Source: Achromobacter pulmonis (GTDB lineage: Bacteria > Pseudomonadota > Gammaproteobacteria > Burkholderiales > Burkholderiaceae_B). Taken from it: 64,000 nt of DNA. The stretch lies in assembly GCF_902859765.1 (NCBI RefSeq), contig NZ_CADIJV010000003.1:62001-126000 (forward strand), given 5' to 3'. The position numbers and the translations under genes were made by a program. The notes below the pieces were generated by a model. The model made no database searches. It saw only the letters and a list, made by a program, of their open reading frames with translations, and was not told the DNA's origin. This document shows positions 7,803 to 16,205 of the stretch, in pieces (the stretch's first letter is position 1; each line of letters starts with the position of its first letter).

Positions 7803-8465
7803 ATGGAATTTCAGGAACTTTCCTTGTGGTGGGCTGACAAAGGCGCCGCCGAGCGCTATCGGCCGGAGCTGCTCTCGCCTGAAGATGCGCGCCGCGCCGC
7901 GGCCTTGCGCTCGGCCAGGGCGCGCGACGACTGGCGGGTCAGCCGCGCGCTGCTGCAACGTGTGCGGGCGGACCAGATGAACGGGGCCTGCGCCCTGTCC
8001 CTCAGCCATAGTGGCGGCCATGCCCTGTGCGCGCGGGCGCCGGCCGGCTGGGAGGTGGGCGTGGATCTGGAACGGCTGCGGCTGCGCGATACCGCCGCGT
8101 TGGCCGCCTGGGTCTGCGATGGCGCCGAGCGCGTCTGGTTGGCCCGGGCCGCAGCGCAACGGCGGCTGGAGCGCTTTTACCTGCTCTGGACCCTAAAGGA
8201 AGCTTTCGTCAAGGCGGCCGGGCTGGATTTTCCGGCCGACATGGCATCGGTCGGCCTGACGCCGGGGGCGGCGGGCCGGCTGCTGTTGCGTCCGCCGCCG
8301 GGGCGCTGGCAGGCGAGCGCGTGGGCGCTCGGGGAAGACTGGGTGATGGCGGCGGTGTGGCGCGGCCCGGACGCGGCGCGGGGGCGGATCGACTGGCGCG
8401 CGGTGGCGCCCGGCGCCTGGCCGACACGCCGGCTGCTGGGTCAATGGACGGGGCGCGGCGGCTGA
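7803..8465 (+). CDS. Sfp-type 4'-phosphopantetheinyl transferase
   Basis: A 220-residue enzyme that transfers phosphopantetheine from CoA to a carrier-protein serine. It shows the two metal/CoA motifs of the family: VGVDLERLRLRD at about residue 86 and FYLLWTLKEAFVKAAG at about residue 127, with CALSLSHSGGHALCA in front, as in Sfp/AcpT/Gsp enzymes. I take the ATG at 7803 (MEFQELSLWW) rather than the TTG at 7788. Its divergent placement beside two APE acyl carrier proteins suggests that it is their dedicated activator; a role for other carrier proteins is possible. Confidence 0.88.
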   Translation: MEFQELSLWWADKGAAERYRPELLSPEDARRAAALRSARARDDWRVSRALLQRVRADQMNGACALSLSHSGGHALCARAPAGWEVGVDLERLRLRDTAALAAWVCDGAERVWLARAAAQRRLERFYLLWTLKEAFVKAAGLDFPADMASVGLTPGAAGRLLLRPPPGRWQASAWALGEDWVMAAVWRGPDAARGRIDWRAVAPGAWPTRRLLGQWTGRGG

Positions 8466-8479
8466 GGGCGGGGCGGGTT

Positions 8480-8507
8480 TTGTGCAACGCATTTAAACAT
8501 GTATTAT
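8480..8507 (+). promoter_or_regulatory. Possible sigma-70 promoter of hmp
   Basis: TTGTGC (8480-8485) and TATTAT (8502-8507) are separated by 16 bases and lie about 65 bases upstream of the hmp start. The -10-like hexamer falls inside the NsrR-like dyad, which would give direct steric repression. The -35 match is weak, so this is only a plausible reading. Confidence 0.4.
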
Positions 8508-8522
8508 TAATGCATGTTTAAA
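8492..8522. promoter_or_regulatory. NsrR operator upstream of hmp
   Basis: Two 13-base arms, TTTAAACATGTAT (8492-8504) and ATGCATGTTTAAA (8510-8522), form an inverted repeat matching at 12 of 13 positions around the spacer TATTA. The core ATGTAT-N5-ATGCAT has the spacing and half-sites of the known NsrR consensus (ATGYAT-N5-ATRCAT). It ends about 50 bases before the hmp start codon, and nsrR itself follows hmp. NO damage to the NsrR iron-sulfur cluster would relieve repression. Confidence 0.85.
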
Positions 8523-8573
8523 AAGGAGGCCTGGCAACGGTGCCGGCGCCCTCCGCAGCGCAAGGAGCAGTCG

Positions 8574-9788
8574 ATGTTGAGCCCGCAAATCCGCGACCTG
8601 GTCAAAGCCACGGCGCCGGTCCTGAAAACCCATGGCGTGGCCCTGACCCGTCATTTCTATGCCCGCATGTTCGAAAGCAATCCGGAACTCAGGCATGTGT
8701 TCAACCAGGGCCACCAAGCGGGCGGTGAGCAGCAGCAGGCCCTGGCCGGCGCGGTCGCGGCCTACGCCGAACACATCGACGACCCTTCGGTGCTGGCGCC
8801 GGTGGTGGCGCGCATCGTCCACAAGCACGTCAGCCTGGGCATCCGTCCCGAGCATTACCCCATTGTGGGCAAGCATCTGCTGGCCTCGATCCGCGAGGTG
8901 CTGGGCGCGGCCGCGACCGACGCGCTGGTGGACGCCTGGGCCGCCGCCTACGGCCAACTGGCTGACATGCTGATCGCCGAAGAGGCGCGGCTGTATGCCG
9001 ATTCGGCCGCCAAGCCGGGCGGCTGGACCGGCTGGCGCGCCTTCCGCGTGGTCGGCAAGCAGCCCGAAAGCGCCGAGATCACCTCGTTCTACCTGGCGCC
9101 GGCCGATGGCGGCGCGGTGCCGGCCTATCGTCCGGGCCAGTATGTGTCGGTGCGCGTGTACGTGCCCGAACTGGGCCTGATGCAGCCGCGCCAGTACAGC
9201 CTGTCGGACGCGCCGGGCCAGGACCGGCTGCGGATTTCGGTCAAGCGCGAGGCGGCGGGCGCGCAGGGTCCGGCCGGCCGTGTCTCCAACGCCCTGCACG
9301 ATTGCCTGCAGGAGGGCGGGGTGCTGGACGTGGCGCCGCCGCAGGGCGATTTCCACCTGCGCGACGGCGCCGCGCCCGTGGTGCTGCTCAGCGGCGGAGT
9401 CGGGCTGACCCCCATGGTCTCCATCCTGAACCATCTGGTGGCGACCGACGATCCGCGCCAGATCCGCTTCGTGCATGGCTGTCGCAACCACGCGGTCCAT
9501 GCCATGAAAGACCACGTCAACGCCATTGCCGCGGTGCGCGCCAATGTGCGCAAGGCGGTGTTCTACGAAGAGGTCGGGCCGGGCGACCAGCGCGGCCGCG
9601 ATTACGACCACGCCGGCCGGGTGGACCTGTGCGCCATCCGCGAGCAGGCGCTGGTGCCGGGCGCCGACTACTACCTGTGCGGCCCGGCCGGTTTCATGCG
9701 CGCCCAGCGCCAGGCGCTGGCCGATCTGGGCGTGGCCGCGGACCGCATCCATGCCGAGGCGTTCGGCAGTGGCGGGGCGCCGGCCTGA
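8574..9788 (+). CDS. hmp: Nitric-oxide dioxygenase flavohaemoglobin
   Basis: A 404-residue flavohaemoglobin, the usual family length. Residues 1-135 are a globin domain with the proximal His at 85 (HKHVSLGIRPEHYPIVGKH). Then come the FAD domain with RQYSLSDAP and the NAD(P)H domain with LLSGGVGLTPMVSIL and YYLCGPAGFM. It oxidises NO to nitrate using O2 and NAD(P)H in the cytoplasm. The ATG at 8574, preceded by AAGGAG, is preferred; an earlier in-frame ATG at 8514 would lie inside the NsrR operator. A strong NsrR-type site sits upstream and nsrR lies 59 bases downstream on the same strand, so the pair forms a compact NO sensing and detoxification unit. Confidence 0.96.
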   Translation: MLSPQIRDLVKATAPVLKTHGVALTRHFYARMFESNPELRHVFNQGHQAGGEQQQALAGAVAAYAEHIDDPSVLAPVVARIVHKHVSLGIRPEHYPIVGKHLLASIREVLGAAATDALVDAWAAAYGQLADMLIAEEARLYADSAAKPGGWTGWRAFRVVGKQPESAEITSFYLAPADGGAVPAYRPGQYVSVRVYVPELGLMQPRQYSLSDAPGQDRLRISVKREAAGAQGPAGRVSNALHDCLQEGGVLDVAPPQGDFHLRDGAAPVVLLSGGVGLTPMVSILNHLVATDDPRQIRFVHGCRNHAVHAMKDHVNAIAAVRANVRKAVFYEEVGPGDQRGRDYDHAGRVDLCAIREQALVPGADYYLCGPAGFMRAQRQALADLGVAADRIHAEAFGSGGAPA

Positions 9789-9847
9789 GCGGTGTATCCT
9801 GGCGGCCTGTTCCTTCCCGGGGCGCCGGGGATTTTTCCAGCCCGACC

Positions 9848-10285
9848 ATGCAACTGACCCGATTCGCCGACTTCGGCCTGCGCGTCCTGATGTACCTGAC
9901 GCAATGCCGCGACCGGCCCGCGGCGGTCACCATTCCGGAGATCGCCACGCGCTTCGACCTGTCGCGCAACCACCTGGTCAAGGTGGTGCATTTCATGTCG
10001 CAGCGCGGTTGGGTCAGCACGGCGCGAGGCAAGGGCGGGGGCCTGGCGCTGGCGCGCCCGGCCGCCGAATACCGCTTGGGCGACCTGGTGCGCGAGCTGG
10101 AGCAGCAAGGGCCGCTGATCGATTGCCAAGAGCCGCCCTGTGCGCTGGACGGCGCCTGCCGCCTGGCGGGCGTGCTGGCGCAGACCCTGCAGGCGTTCTA
10201 CGACGCGCTCAACGGCTACTCCCTGGCCGATCTGGTGCGCGATCCCACTGCCGCCGCCCTCATCAAGCTGCACCGCGCCGCCTGA
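9848..10285 (+). CDS. nsrR: NO-sensing Rrf2-family repressor NsrR
   Basis: A 145-residue Rrf2-family regulator starting MQLTRFADFGLRVLMYL, with a winged helix-turn-helix (IPEIATRFDLSRNHLVKVVHFM). Three cysteines, Cys93, Cys98 and Cys104, follow the C-x4-C-x5-C spacing that ligates the NsrR iron-sulfur cluster (DCQEPPCALDGAC). This distinguishes it from IscR. It represses NO-response genes until NO nitrosylates the cluster. It lies directly after hmp with no obvious terminator between, so it is probably co-transcribed and indirectly autoregulated through the operator upstream of hmp. Confidence 0.94.
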   Translation: MQLTRFADFGLRVLMYLTQCRDRPAAVTIPEIATRFDLSRNHLVKVVHFMSQRGWVSTARGKGGGLALARPAAEYRLGDLVRELEQQGPLIDCQEPPCALDGACRLAGVLAQTLQAFYDALNGYSLADLVRDPTAAALIKLHRAA

Positions 10286-10427
10286 GAGCGCCGCCGGCCG
10301 TTTTTTGCGGGGCACGCGCGCGGGGCCATGAGGCCGGGTTATGGGTGCTGGGGGTTTGGTGATTTGCGGTCATCCGTCCCCCGCTTCAGAATAAGACCGT
10401 TGCCATTTTCTTATTTGGATGCAGGAT

Positions 10428-11675
10428 ATGCGCGTGTGCGTAATCGGGGCAGGGGTCGTCGGCGTGACCTCTGCTTACTTCCTGGCACGCCAGGGCCATG
10501 ACGTCGTGCTGGTCGACAGCCACGCCCATCCGGCCGAAGTGTCGAGCTATGCCAATGGCGGCCAGCTCAGCTACAGCTATGTCGCGCCGCTGGCCGGGCC
10601 TGGCGTGCTGTCGAGTGTGCCGGGCTGGCTGCTGCGCGAGGACTCGCCGTTGCGTTTCCGGCCGCGGCTGGATCCGCACCAGTGGCGCTGGTGCCTGCGC
10701 TTCGCTTTGGCCTGCCGGGCGTCGGTGGCGCGCGAATCCACTGCGCAGTTGCAGGCGCTGTCGTTCCTCAGCCGCGATGCGATGCACGCGCTGCTGGAGC
10801 AGGAAAACCTGGAATTCGGCCACCTCAAGAATGGCAAGCTGATCGCCTACCGCAGCGCGGCCTTGCTGGACAAGGCGCGGGCCCTGGTTGCCTACCAGGC
10901 GGCCCATGGCGCCGAGCAGCAGGTGCTGGACGCCGCCCAGACACTGGCGCGCGAACCGGCCCTGGCCGGCATGGGCGCCAGCCTGGCCGGCGCCATCTAC
11001 ACCCCGAGCGAAGAGGCGGGCGATTGCCGCCAGTTCACGCTGGCGCTGTTCGAGCGCCTGCGCGGGCTGCCCAATGTGCAGTGCGCCATGTCCAATCCGG
11101 TGTCGGGTTTGCAGCGCGAGGGGCGCCGCATCGTCGCGGTGCATGCGCGCGATGGCGATATCGGCGCCGATGCGGTGGTGCTGGCCACCGGCATCGGCAC
11201 GCGGGCGCTGTTGCGGCCGCTGGGCCACGACGTGCCGCTCTATCCGCTCAAGGGCTACAGTCTGACCGTGCCGCTGACCGAGGACGACACCGTGGCGCCA
11301 CGCATCAGCGTCACCGACTATGAGCGCCGCATCGTTTACGCGCGCGTCGGCGGCGTGTTGCGGATCGCCGCCATGGTCGATATCGGCAGCGCCGACGCCG
11401 GGATCGATCCGACCCGCATCGCGTTGCTCAAGCGGCAGGTGCGCGAGGCCTTTCCGGCGCTGGACCTGGAGTCCGCGATTCCCTGGGCCGGATTGCGCCC
11501 GGCCACGCCCACCGGCAAGCCATTGATCGGACGCAGCCCGGCGGCCGACAACCTGTGGCTCAACATCGGCCAGGGCGCGCTCGGTTTCACCTTGGCCTGT
11601 GGCAGCGCCGCGTTGCTGACGGCCCAGATGGCCGGCGTGCAGGCGCCGCTGGACGCGCTGCCGTTCCGGCCCTGA
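10428..11675 (+). CDS. dadA: D-amino acid dehydrogenase small subunit (DadA type)
   Basis: A 415-residue FAD enzyme of the DAO superfamily. The dinucleotide-binding motif is VIGAGVVGVTSAYFLARQGH, followed by SSYANGGQLSYSYVAPLAGPG, characteristic of DadA, and WAGLRPATPTGKPLIG near the C-terminus. It deaminates D-amino acids such as D-alanine and passes electrons to the respiratory chain at the inner membrane. The ATG at 10428 matches other DadA N-termini; one at 10419 is also possible. It is monocistronic here, with no racemase gene adjacent, so it may be a paralogue of the main dadAX pair. Confidence 0.88.
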   Translation: MRVCVIGAGVVGVTSAYFLARQGHDVVLVDSHAHPAEVSSYANGGQLSYSYVAPLAGPGVLSSVPGWLLREDSPLRFRPRLDPHQWRWCLRFALACRASVARESTAQLQALSFLSRDAMHALLEQENLEFGHLKNGKLIAYRSAALLDKARALVAYQAAHGAEQQVLDAAQTLAREPALAGMGASLAGAIYTPSEEAGDCRQFTLALFERLRGLPNVQCAMSNPVSGLQREGRRIVAVHARDGDIGADAVVLATGIGTRALLRPLGHDVPLYPLKGYSLTVPLTEDDTVAPRISVTDYERRIVYARVGGVLRIAAMVDIGSADAGIDPTRIALLKRQVREAFPALDLESAIPWAGLRPATPTGKPLIGRSPAADNLWLNIGQGALGFTLACGSAALLTAQMAGVQAPLDALPFRP

Positions 11676-11758
11676 GGGCGGCGCACGGGTGGTGCCCATT
11701 TCGCGATAGTCCTTGCCTGTTCATCGGGAGACGGGCGCGGGGACGCTCAATAGGATAG

Positions 11759-11799
11759 CGGCCATCCGCTGCCCGCGCATCGCGCGGGACGGATGGCCG
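11759..11799. other. Two-tier inverted repeat in the leader of the EamA transporter gene
   Basis: Outer arms CGGCCATCCG (11759-11768) and CGGATGGCCG (11790-11799) are perfectly complementary. Between them CCCGCGC (11772-11778) pairs with GCGCGGG (11782-11788) around a 3-base loop, giving a long near-continuous hairpin. It ends 26 bases before the start codon of the transporter at 11826. No T-run follows, so it is not a standard terminator on the plus strand; it may be a leader element or a protein-binding palindrome. Confidence 0.6.
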
Positions 11800-11825
11800 A
11801 TTCCCTTTCCGCGAGTGAACCCATC

Positions 11826-12740
11826 ATGTCCTACTTGTTCCCATTGTTCGCCATTCTGTTCTGGGCGGGCAATGTCATCGTTTCCAAGATGGCCGCCAGC
11901 GCCATCTCGCCCACGGCCATCACCTTCTACCGCCTGATCCTGGCGCTGGCGATCATGGGCGTGTTCACGGCCGTGCCGGCCTGGCGCAACCGCAAGCTCA
12001 TCCTGCGCCACTGGCCCAAGCTGGCGCTGTACGGGGCGCTGTCCGCGGCGCTGTTCCAGGCGCTGTCGTACCGCGCTGCCGAGACCACCACCGCCACCAA
12101 CATGGCCATCCTGACGGCGCTGATACCGTTGCTGAGCATGCTGCTGAGCGTGGTCATCCTGCGCGATCCATTGACCCTCGGCATGGCGGTGGGCGGCGCG
12201 CTGTCGTTCCTGGGCCTGCTGTATCTGGTGGGGCAGGGCGACATGCTGAGCGTGTTCCAGCACGGCATCCACGTCGGCGACGGGCTGATGCTGATGGCGG
12301 CATTCTCGTACGCGTTGTACGGCGTGCTGCTGCGCCACTGGAAAGTGCCGCTGCCGGCCTGGCAGTCGACCTTCGTGCAGTCGGTTTTCGCGCTGTTGTA
12401 CATGCTGCCGCTGTACCTGCGGGTGCCGGCCGCCCAGGCGGCGCTGGACATGAAGACGGTTCCGCTGATCCTGTACGCCGGCATCTTCTCGTCGGTGCTG
12501 CTGTCGTTCCTGTGGATCGAGGGCGTGCACCGCCTGGGCCCCAACCGTTGCAGCATCTTCATCAACCTGTTGCCGCTGTTCACCGCGCTGGCCGCGTTCG
12601 CGCTGCTGCGCGAGCAACTGCATTCGTACCATCTGCTGGGCGGCGCCGTGACGCTGGCCGGCGTGCTGTTGGCGCAGACGGTGCAACGGCCGCTGTTCGG
12701 CCGCGGCCGCGCCTCCGCGCTGGCCGCCGGCAAGGCGTGA
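11826..12740 (+). CDS. EamA/DMT-family drug or metabolite exporter
   Basis: A 304-residue protein with about ten membrane segments and two EamA repeats. The first begins LFPLFAILFWAGNVIVSKMAA, and the second includes LILYAGIFSSVLLSFLWIEGV followed by the conserved INLLPLFTALAAFALLREQL. The ATG at 11826 (MSYLFPLF) places the first membrane helix right at the N-terminus as in the family; the ATG at 11793 would overlap the hairpin described upstream. Substrates of this family are mostly unknown (amino acids, metabolites). It stands alone between dadA and an AraC regulator. Confidence 0.85.
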   Translation: MSYLFPLFAILFWAGNVIVSKMAASAISPTAITFYRLILALAIMGVFTAVPAWRNRKLILRHWPKLALYGALSAALFQALSYRAAETTTATNMAILTALIPLLSMLLSVVILRDPLTLGMAVGGALSFLGLLYLVGQGDMLSVFQHGIHVGDGLMLMAAFSYALYGVLLRHWKVPLPAWQSTFVQSVFALLYMLPLYLRVPAAQAALDMKTVPLILYAGIFSSVLLSFLWIEGVHRLGPNRCSIFINLLPLFTALAAFALLREQLHSYHLLGGAVTLAGVLLAQTVQRPLFGRGRASALAAGKA

Positions 12741-12869
12741 GGGCGGCGTCCGCCATCATGGCGCCGGCGCGTCCGCCGCACGCGCCGGCGCGCTATTTCG
12801 GGTAGTCTGTCGCCACGGCGGCCGGCGCTGGCGACCGCCCCCCGACAGTCCTGCCCAGGCATTTTTTCG

Positions 12870-13688
12870 ATGGCGGTTTCCCAACATATCTGGCATTGCG
12901 GCGCGAACCTGCCCGGCGACGTGCTGATTGCCGACCTGCGCGCCTATCGCTACGAGGCGCACTTCCATGACGCCTGGTCGATCGGCGCCATCGCCCGGGG
13001 GCGCTGCGCCTTCACCGTGCATGGCCGGCCGTTCGAGGCGGGCGAGGGCGACCTGGTGGTGATCGCGCCGGGGCAGGTGCACACCGGCGGCACATCGGCC
13101 GGGCTGTTGGCCTACCGCATGGCGTATATCGAGCCGGGCTGGTTCGACGACCACGCCGCCGCGCTGCGCGAGGGCGGCCTGGCGCTGCCAGGGCCGGTCA
13201 TCCGCGACCCCGGCCTGTGCGCCGCGTGGCTGGCGGCGCTGGCGCCCGAGGCCATCGACGACGGCGCGCGCAGCGGCCGTCTGTCGGCGGCTCTGTTCGG
13301 CTTGCTGGCTGCTCATGGGCAGACCCCAGCCGCGTCCGGCGCGGCGCCGGCCGAGGCGACGGACGTCTGCGCATTGCTGTTGCAGCGCATGCGCGCCGAT
13401 CCGGCCTGCGCGCCCGACCTGGAGGCACTGGCGCGGGCCGAGGGCCGGCATCGCAGCACGCTGGTCAAGCGGTTCGCGCGCCGTTATGGTCTGCCGCCGC
13501 TGGCCTGGCTGCGCAATTGGCGGGTGGCGCGCGCCCGTGCGCTGCTGCGCGGCGGCTTGCCGCTGGCCGAGGCGGCGTTGGCCGTGGGCTTTGCCGACCA
13601 GGCGCACCTGACGCGGGTATTCAAACAGGTCTACGGCAGCCCGCCGGCGGTGCTGCGCCGCTCGGCGAGCCGCGGCGCGGTGGTCTGA
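12870..13688 (+). CDS. AraC-family transcriptional regulator
   Basis: A 272-residue regulator with an N-terminal AraC-type cupin sensor (residues about 20-100, including YRYEAHFHDAWSIGAIARG and PGQVHTGG) and a C-terminal double helix-turn-helix. The second helix region reads LPLAEAALAVGFADQAHLTRVFKQVYGSPP, the classical AraC signature. The cupin domain suggests small-molecule binding. The likely target is the neighbouring EamA transporter or itself; nothing in the 129-base upstream gap stands out as an operator. Confidence 0.88.
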   Translation: MAVSQHIWHCGANLPGDVLIADLRAYRYEAHFHDAWSIGAIARGRCAFTVHGRPFEAGEGDLVVIAPGQVHTGGTSAGLLAYRMAYIEPGWFDDHAAALREGGLALPGPVIRDPGLCAAWLAALAPEAIDDGARSGRLSAALFGLLAAHGQTPAASGAAPAEATDVCALLLQRMRADPACAPDLEALARAEGRHRSTLVKRFARRYGLPPLAWLRNWRVARARALLRGGLPLAEAALAVGFADQAHLTRVFKQVYGSPPAVLRRSASRGAVV

Positions 13689-13811
13689 CACATTCCTATA
13701 AAGCATGTAATGGGCGACGAATAATCGTTTGAATCCATGATTTCCCAAAGGTTTAATCGATTCAGAAAGGCCGTTCCAGACCTTGTTTGATTGATCTGAG
13801 AGAATGTGAAT

Positions 13812-14750
13812 ATGGATACGCACCGCATCACACTGCGCGCCGCCGATGGCGTGGCGCTGGGAGGCTACGCGTGGCGCCATGCCGGACCCGGCCCGGCCGG
13901 CCCGCGTCCGGTGGTCGTCATCAACGCCGCCACCTCGGTGCGCTGCCGCTATTACGCGCGCTTCGCCGCCTATCTGCACCGGCACGGCTTCGACGTGCTG
14001 ATCTATGACTACCGCGGGATCGGAGAATCGCGTCCGGCCTCGCTGCGCGGGTTCCAGGCCTCCTGGATGGATTGGGGCGAGAAGGATTTCGAGGCGGTGC
14101 TGGGGTATGTCGACACGCATTTTCCGGGCCAGCCGGTGGATGTGGTGGCGCACAGCATCGGCGGTTTCGTCACCGGCCTGGCGCCGTCGGCGCGGCGCTT
14201 GCGGCGCATTTTCACGATGGGCGCACAGTACGCCTATTGGCGCGACTATGCCGCCGGGCAGCGCCTGCGCATGCTGGCCAAGTGGCATGTGGCGATGCCG
14301 CTGCTGGCGGCCTGCCTGGGGTATTTTCCCGGGCGCCGCCTGGGCTGGCTGGAGGATACGCCGCGTGGCGTGGTGCGCGACTGGAGCTTCATGGGGCCGC
14401 GCTTCGAAGGGCGCGGCGGGCCGGACCATCGCGTGGCCGCGATGGCGGCGGTGACCGCGCCGATCCTGGCGCTCAGCGTCACCGACGACGAATTCGGCAC
14501 CGAGGCCGCCATCGGCCGGCTGCTGGCGTACTTCACCGGCAGCGCCCGCACGCACCTGCGCCTGGCGCCGGCCTCGCTGGGGCTGGAGGCCATTGGCCAC
14601 TTTGCATTTTTCCATGAGCGCTTTCGCGACACGCTGTGGCCGATCGCGCTGGGTTGGCTCAGCCGTGGGGAGCGGCGGCCGGCTGGGGTGACGCCCATCC
14701 GTTGCGACTGCGCGGCGGCGCTAGCCGGAAGTCCGAGTATCCCCGCGTGA
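13812..14750 (+). CDS. Alpha/beta hydrolase family protein
   Basis: A 312-residue alpha/beta hydrolase. The nucleophile elbow is AHSIGGF with Ser at about residue 115, preceded by the oxyanion-side motif IYDYRGIGESRP. A candidate acid lies in SVTDDEFG, and the catalytic His in AIGHFAFF near residue 263. It resembles the 'YheT/alpha-beta hydrolase, exported lipase-like' group of putative esterases but I cannot name a substrate. The ATG at 13812 is preferred over a GTG at 13806. The last 20 residues are low in similarity to anything I recognise. Confidence 0.8.
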   Translation: MDTHRITLRAADGVALGGYAWRHAGPGPAGPRPVVVINAATSVRCRYYARFAAYLHRHGFDVLIYDYRGIGESRPASLRGFQASWMDWGEKDFEAVLGYVDTHFPGQPVDVVAHSIGGFVTGLAPSARRLRRIFTMGAQYAYWRDYAAGQRLRMLAKWHVAMPLLAACLGYFPGRRLGWLEDTPRGVVRDWSFMGPRFEGRGGPDHRVAAMAAVTAPILALSVTDDEFGTEAAIGRLLAYFTGSARTHLRLAPASLGLEAIGHFAFFHERFRDTLWPIALGWLSRGERRPAGVTPIRCDCAAALAGSPSIPA

Positions 14751-14808
14751 AAATCCCGGCGCCCAGGGCCTCGGCTGCCGCCTGTGCGGCGCTGTGCGCG
14801 CCGCGCGT

Positions 14809-16098
14809 TCACGGCCGCCCCGGGCGCGGCAGCAGCGGCAAGACCGCCAGCATGGCGCCGCCGGCGGCCAGCCAGGCCAGCGGCCAGGATGTGGCCGCCA
14901 CCAGCCGCGGCAGCGCCAGTGGCGTCAGGAACAGCCCCAGGTAGACGCAGGTGTTGGCCAGCCCCAGCGCGGTGCCGGCGCGGGCGGCGCCGGCCAGCGT
15001 GGCCAGTTCGGTGTAGGCCACGCCGTGCCAGGCCGAGGCGCAGATGCCGGCGGCGGCCAGCAGCACCGGCACGGCCAACAACGCCACGCGGTGGCCGGGG
15101 GCCGCGCCCAGGGCCCAGGCGGCGGCCGCCAGCGCCGCGAACAGCAGGCAGCCGAGCCAGACACAGCCACGCAGGTAGGCGCGGCGGTTGCCGTGGCGGT
15201 CGGTCCAGCGGCCGCTGGCGATGCGCGCGACCATGGCGCCCAGTTGAACCGCCACCATCACCGCGGTCAGCGTGGCGATGCCGGCGCCGCTGAAGTCGTG
15301 CAGGAACACCGTGGCGAACGTCAGCACCGCGAATTGCGGGCAGCACAGCAGGCCGATCGCCACCGCCGCGCGCCACACCCGCGCATCGCGTAGCGGGCTG
15401 CTGGCGCGGGCCATGGAGCGGGGCGCCGCGCCGGCGCTGGGCGGAGCGGCCGTGCGCGCGCGGTCCGGCTCGCGCAACCAGCCCAGCGTCAGCAGCGCGG
15501 CGCCTGCGCACAGGCTGGCCAGCAGGCCAAAGACGGCGCCGAAGCCGGCACGCGACGCCAGCCATGGCAGCACCAGCGCACCCAGGCCGCCGCCCAGGGG
15601 CACGGCGGTCTGGCGGATGCTCATCGCCAGGCCGCGTTCGCCCTCGTCGAACCATGCCATCACCGCGCGGCCGCTGGCGCCGTTGACACTGCCGCCCATC
15701 ACACCCACCAGCAGCAGGCCCAACGTCAGCAGCCACAAGGCGGGCGCGACGCCGTGGGCCGGGGCCGCGCACAGGCTCATCCAGGCCAGCGCCGCCGCGG
15801 TCGCGCCGAGGCCGGCCAGCAACACCGGCCGGTCGCCCCAGCGGTCGGCCAGCAGGCCCCAGGGCAGTTCGAACAGCGCCACGCCCAGGCCGAGCACGCC
15901 GAGCGCCAGGCCCAGGGCGTCGTTGTCCAGCTGGTAATCGGCGCGCAGCAAGACGGCGGTGGCGGGCAGGCCGGCCGCCGCCGCGGAGAACGCGACATTG
16001 GCGGCCACGCCCACTGCCAGCACCTTCCATCGGTGGGCGGGACGCGCGGCGGGCGCCGGGGCGGAGAGGGCGGAGAGGGCGGAGGCGGGCAGGGACAT
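14809..16098 (-). CDS. Major facilitator superfamily transporter
   Basis: A 429-residue MFS protein with 12 predicted membrane segments in two halves. The loop between segments 2 and 3 carries LLADRWGDRPVLLAGLG, the usual MFS A-motif, and the second half has ASGRWTDRHGNRRAYL at the equivalent place. The ATG at 16098 (MSLPASALSAL) is chosen; longer readings extend into the divergent regulatory region. It is divergent from a LysR gene (107-base spacer), which suggests that the LysR protein controls it. Substrate unknown; the cyanate/NNP-like subgroup is possible. Confidence 0.85.
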   Translation of the reverse strand: MSLPASALSALSAPAPAARPAHRWKVLAVGVAANVAFSAAAAGLPATAVLLRADYQLDNDALGLALGVLGLGVALFELPWGLLADRWGDRPVLLAGLGATAAALAWMSLCAAPAHGVAPALWLLTLGLLLVGVMGGSVNGASGRAVMAWFDEGERGLAMSIRQTAVPLGGGLGALVLPWLASRAGFGAVFGLLASLCAGAALLTLGWLREPDRARTAAPPSAGAAPRSMARASSPLRDARVWRAAVAIGLLCCPQFAVLTFATVFLHDFSGAGIATLTAVMVAVQLGAMVARIASGRWTDRHGNRRAYLRGCVWLGCLLFAALAAAAWALGAAPGHRVALLAVPVLLAAAGICASAWHGVAYTELATLAGAARAGTALGLANTCVYLGLFLTPLALPRLVAATSWPLAWLAAGGAMLAVLPLLPRPGRP

Positions 16099-16157
16099 GA
16101 TGGTTTTCCAAGCGGGATTGACATTGACGCGGCCAGTCTGCGCCCGTAACATCATTC

Positions 16158-16177
16158 TGAAAATCAGGAAATTTTCA
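16158..16177. promoter_or_regulatory. Candidate LysR-type operator
   Basis: TGAAAA (16158-16163) and TTTTCA (16172-16177) form a perfect 6-base inverted repeat separated by 8 bases, in the AT-rich spacer between the MFS gene and the divergent LysR gene. The size and position suit a LysR-type autoregulatory site. It lies 28 bases upstream of the LysR start codon. Confidence 0.5.
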
Positions 16178-16205
16178 ATTAAAGGTTTTGAAAAACGGGA
16201 CAATA

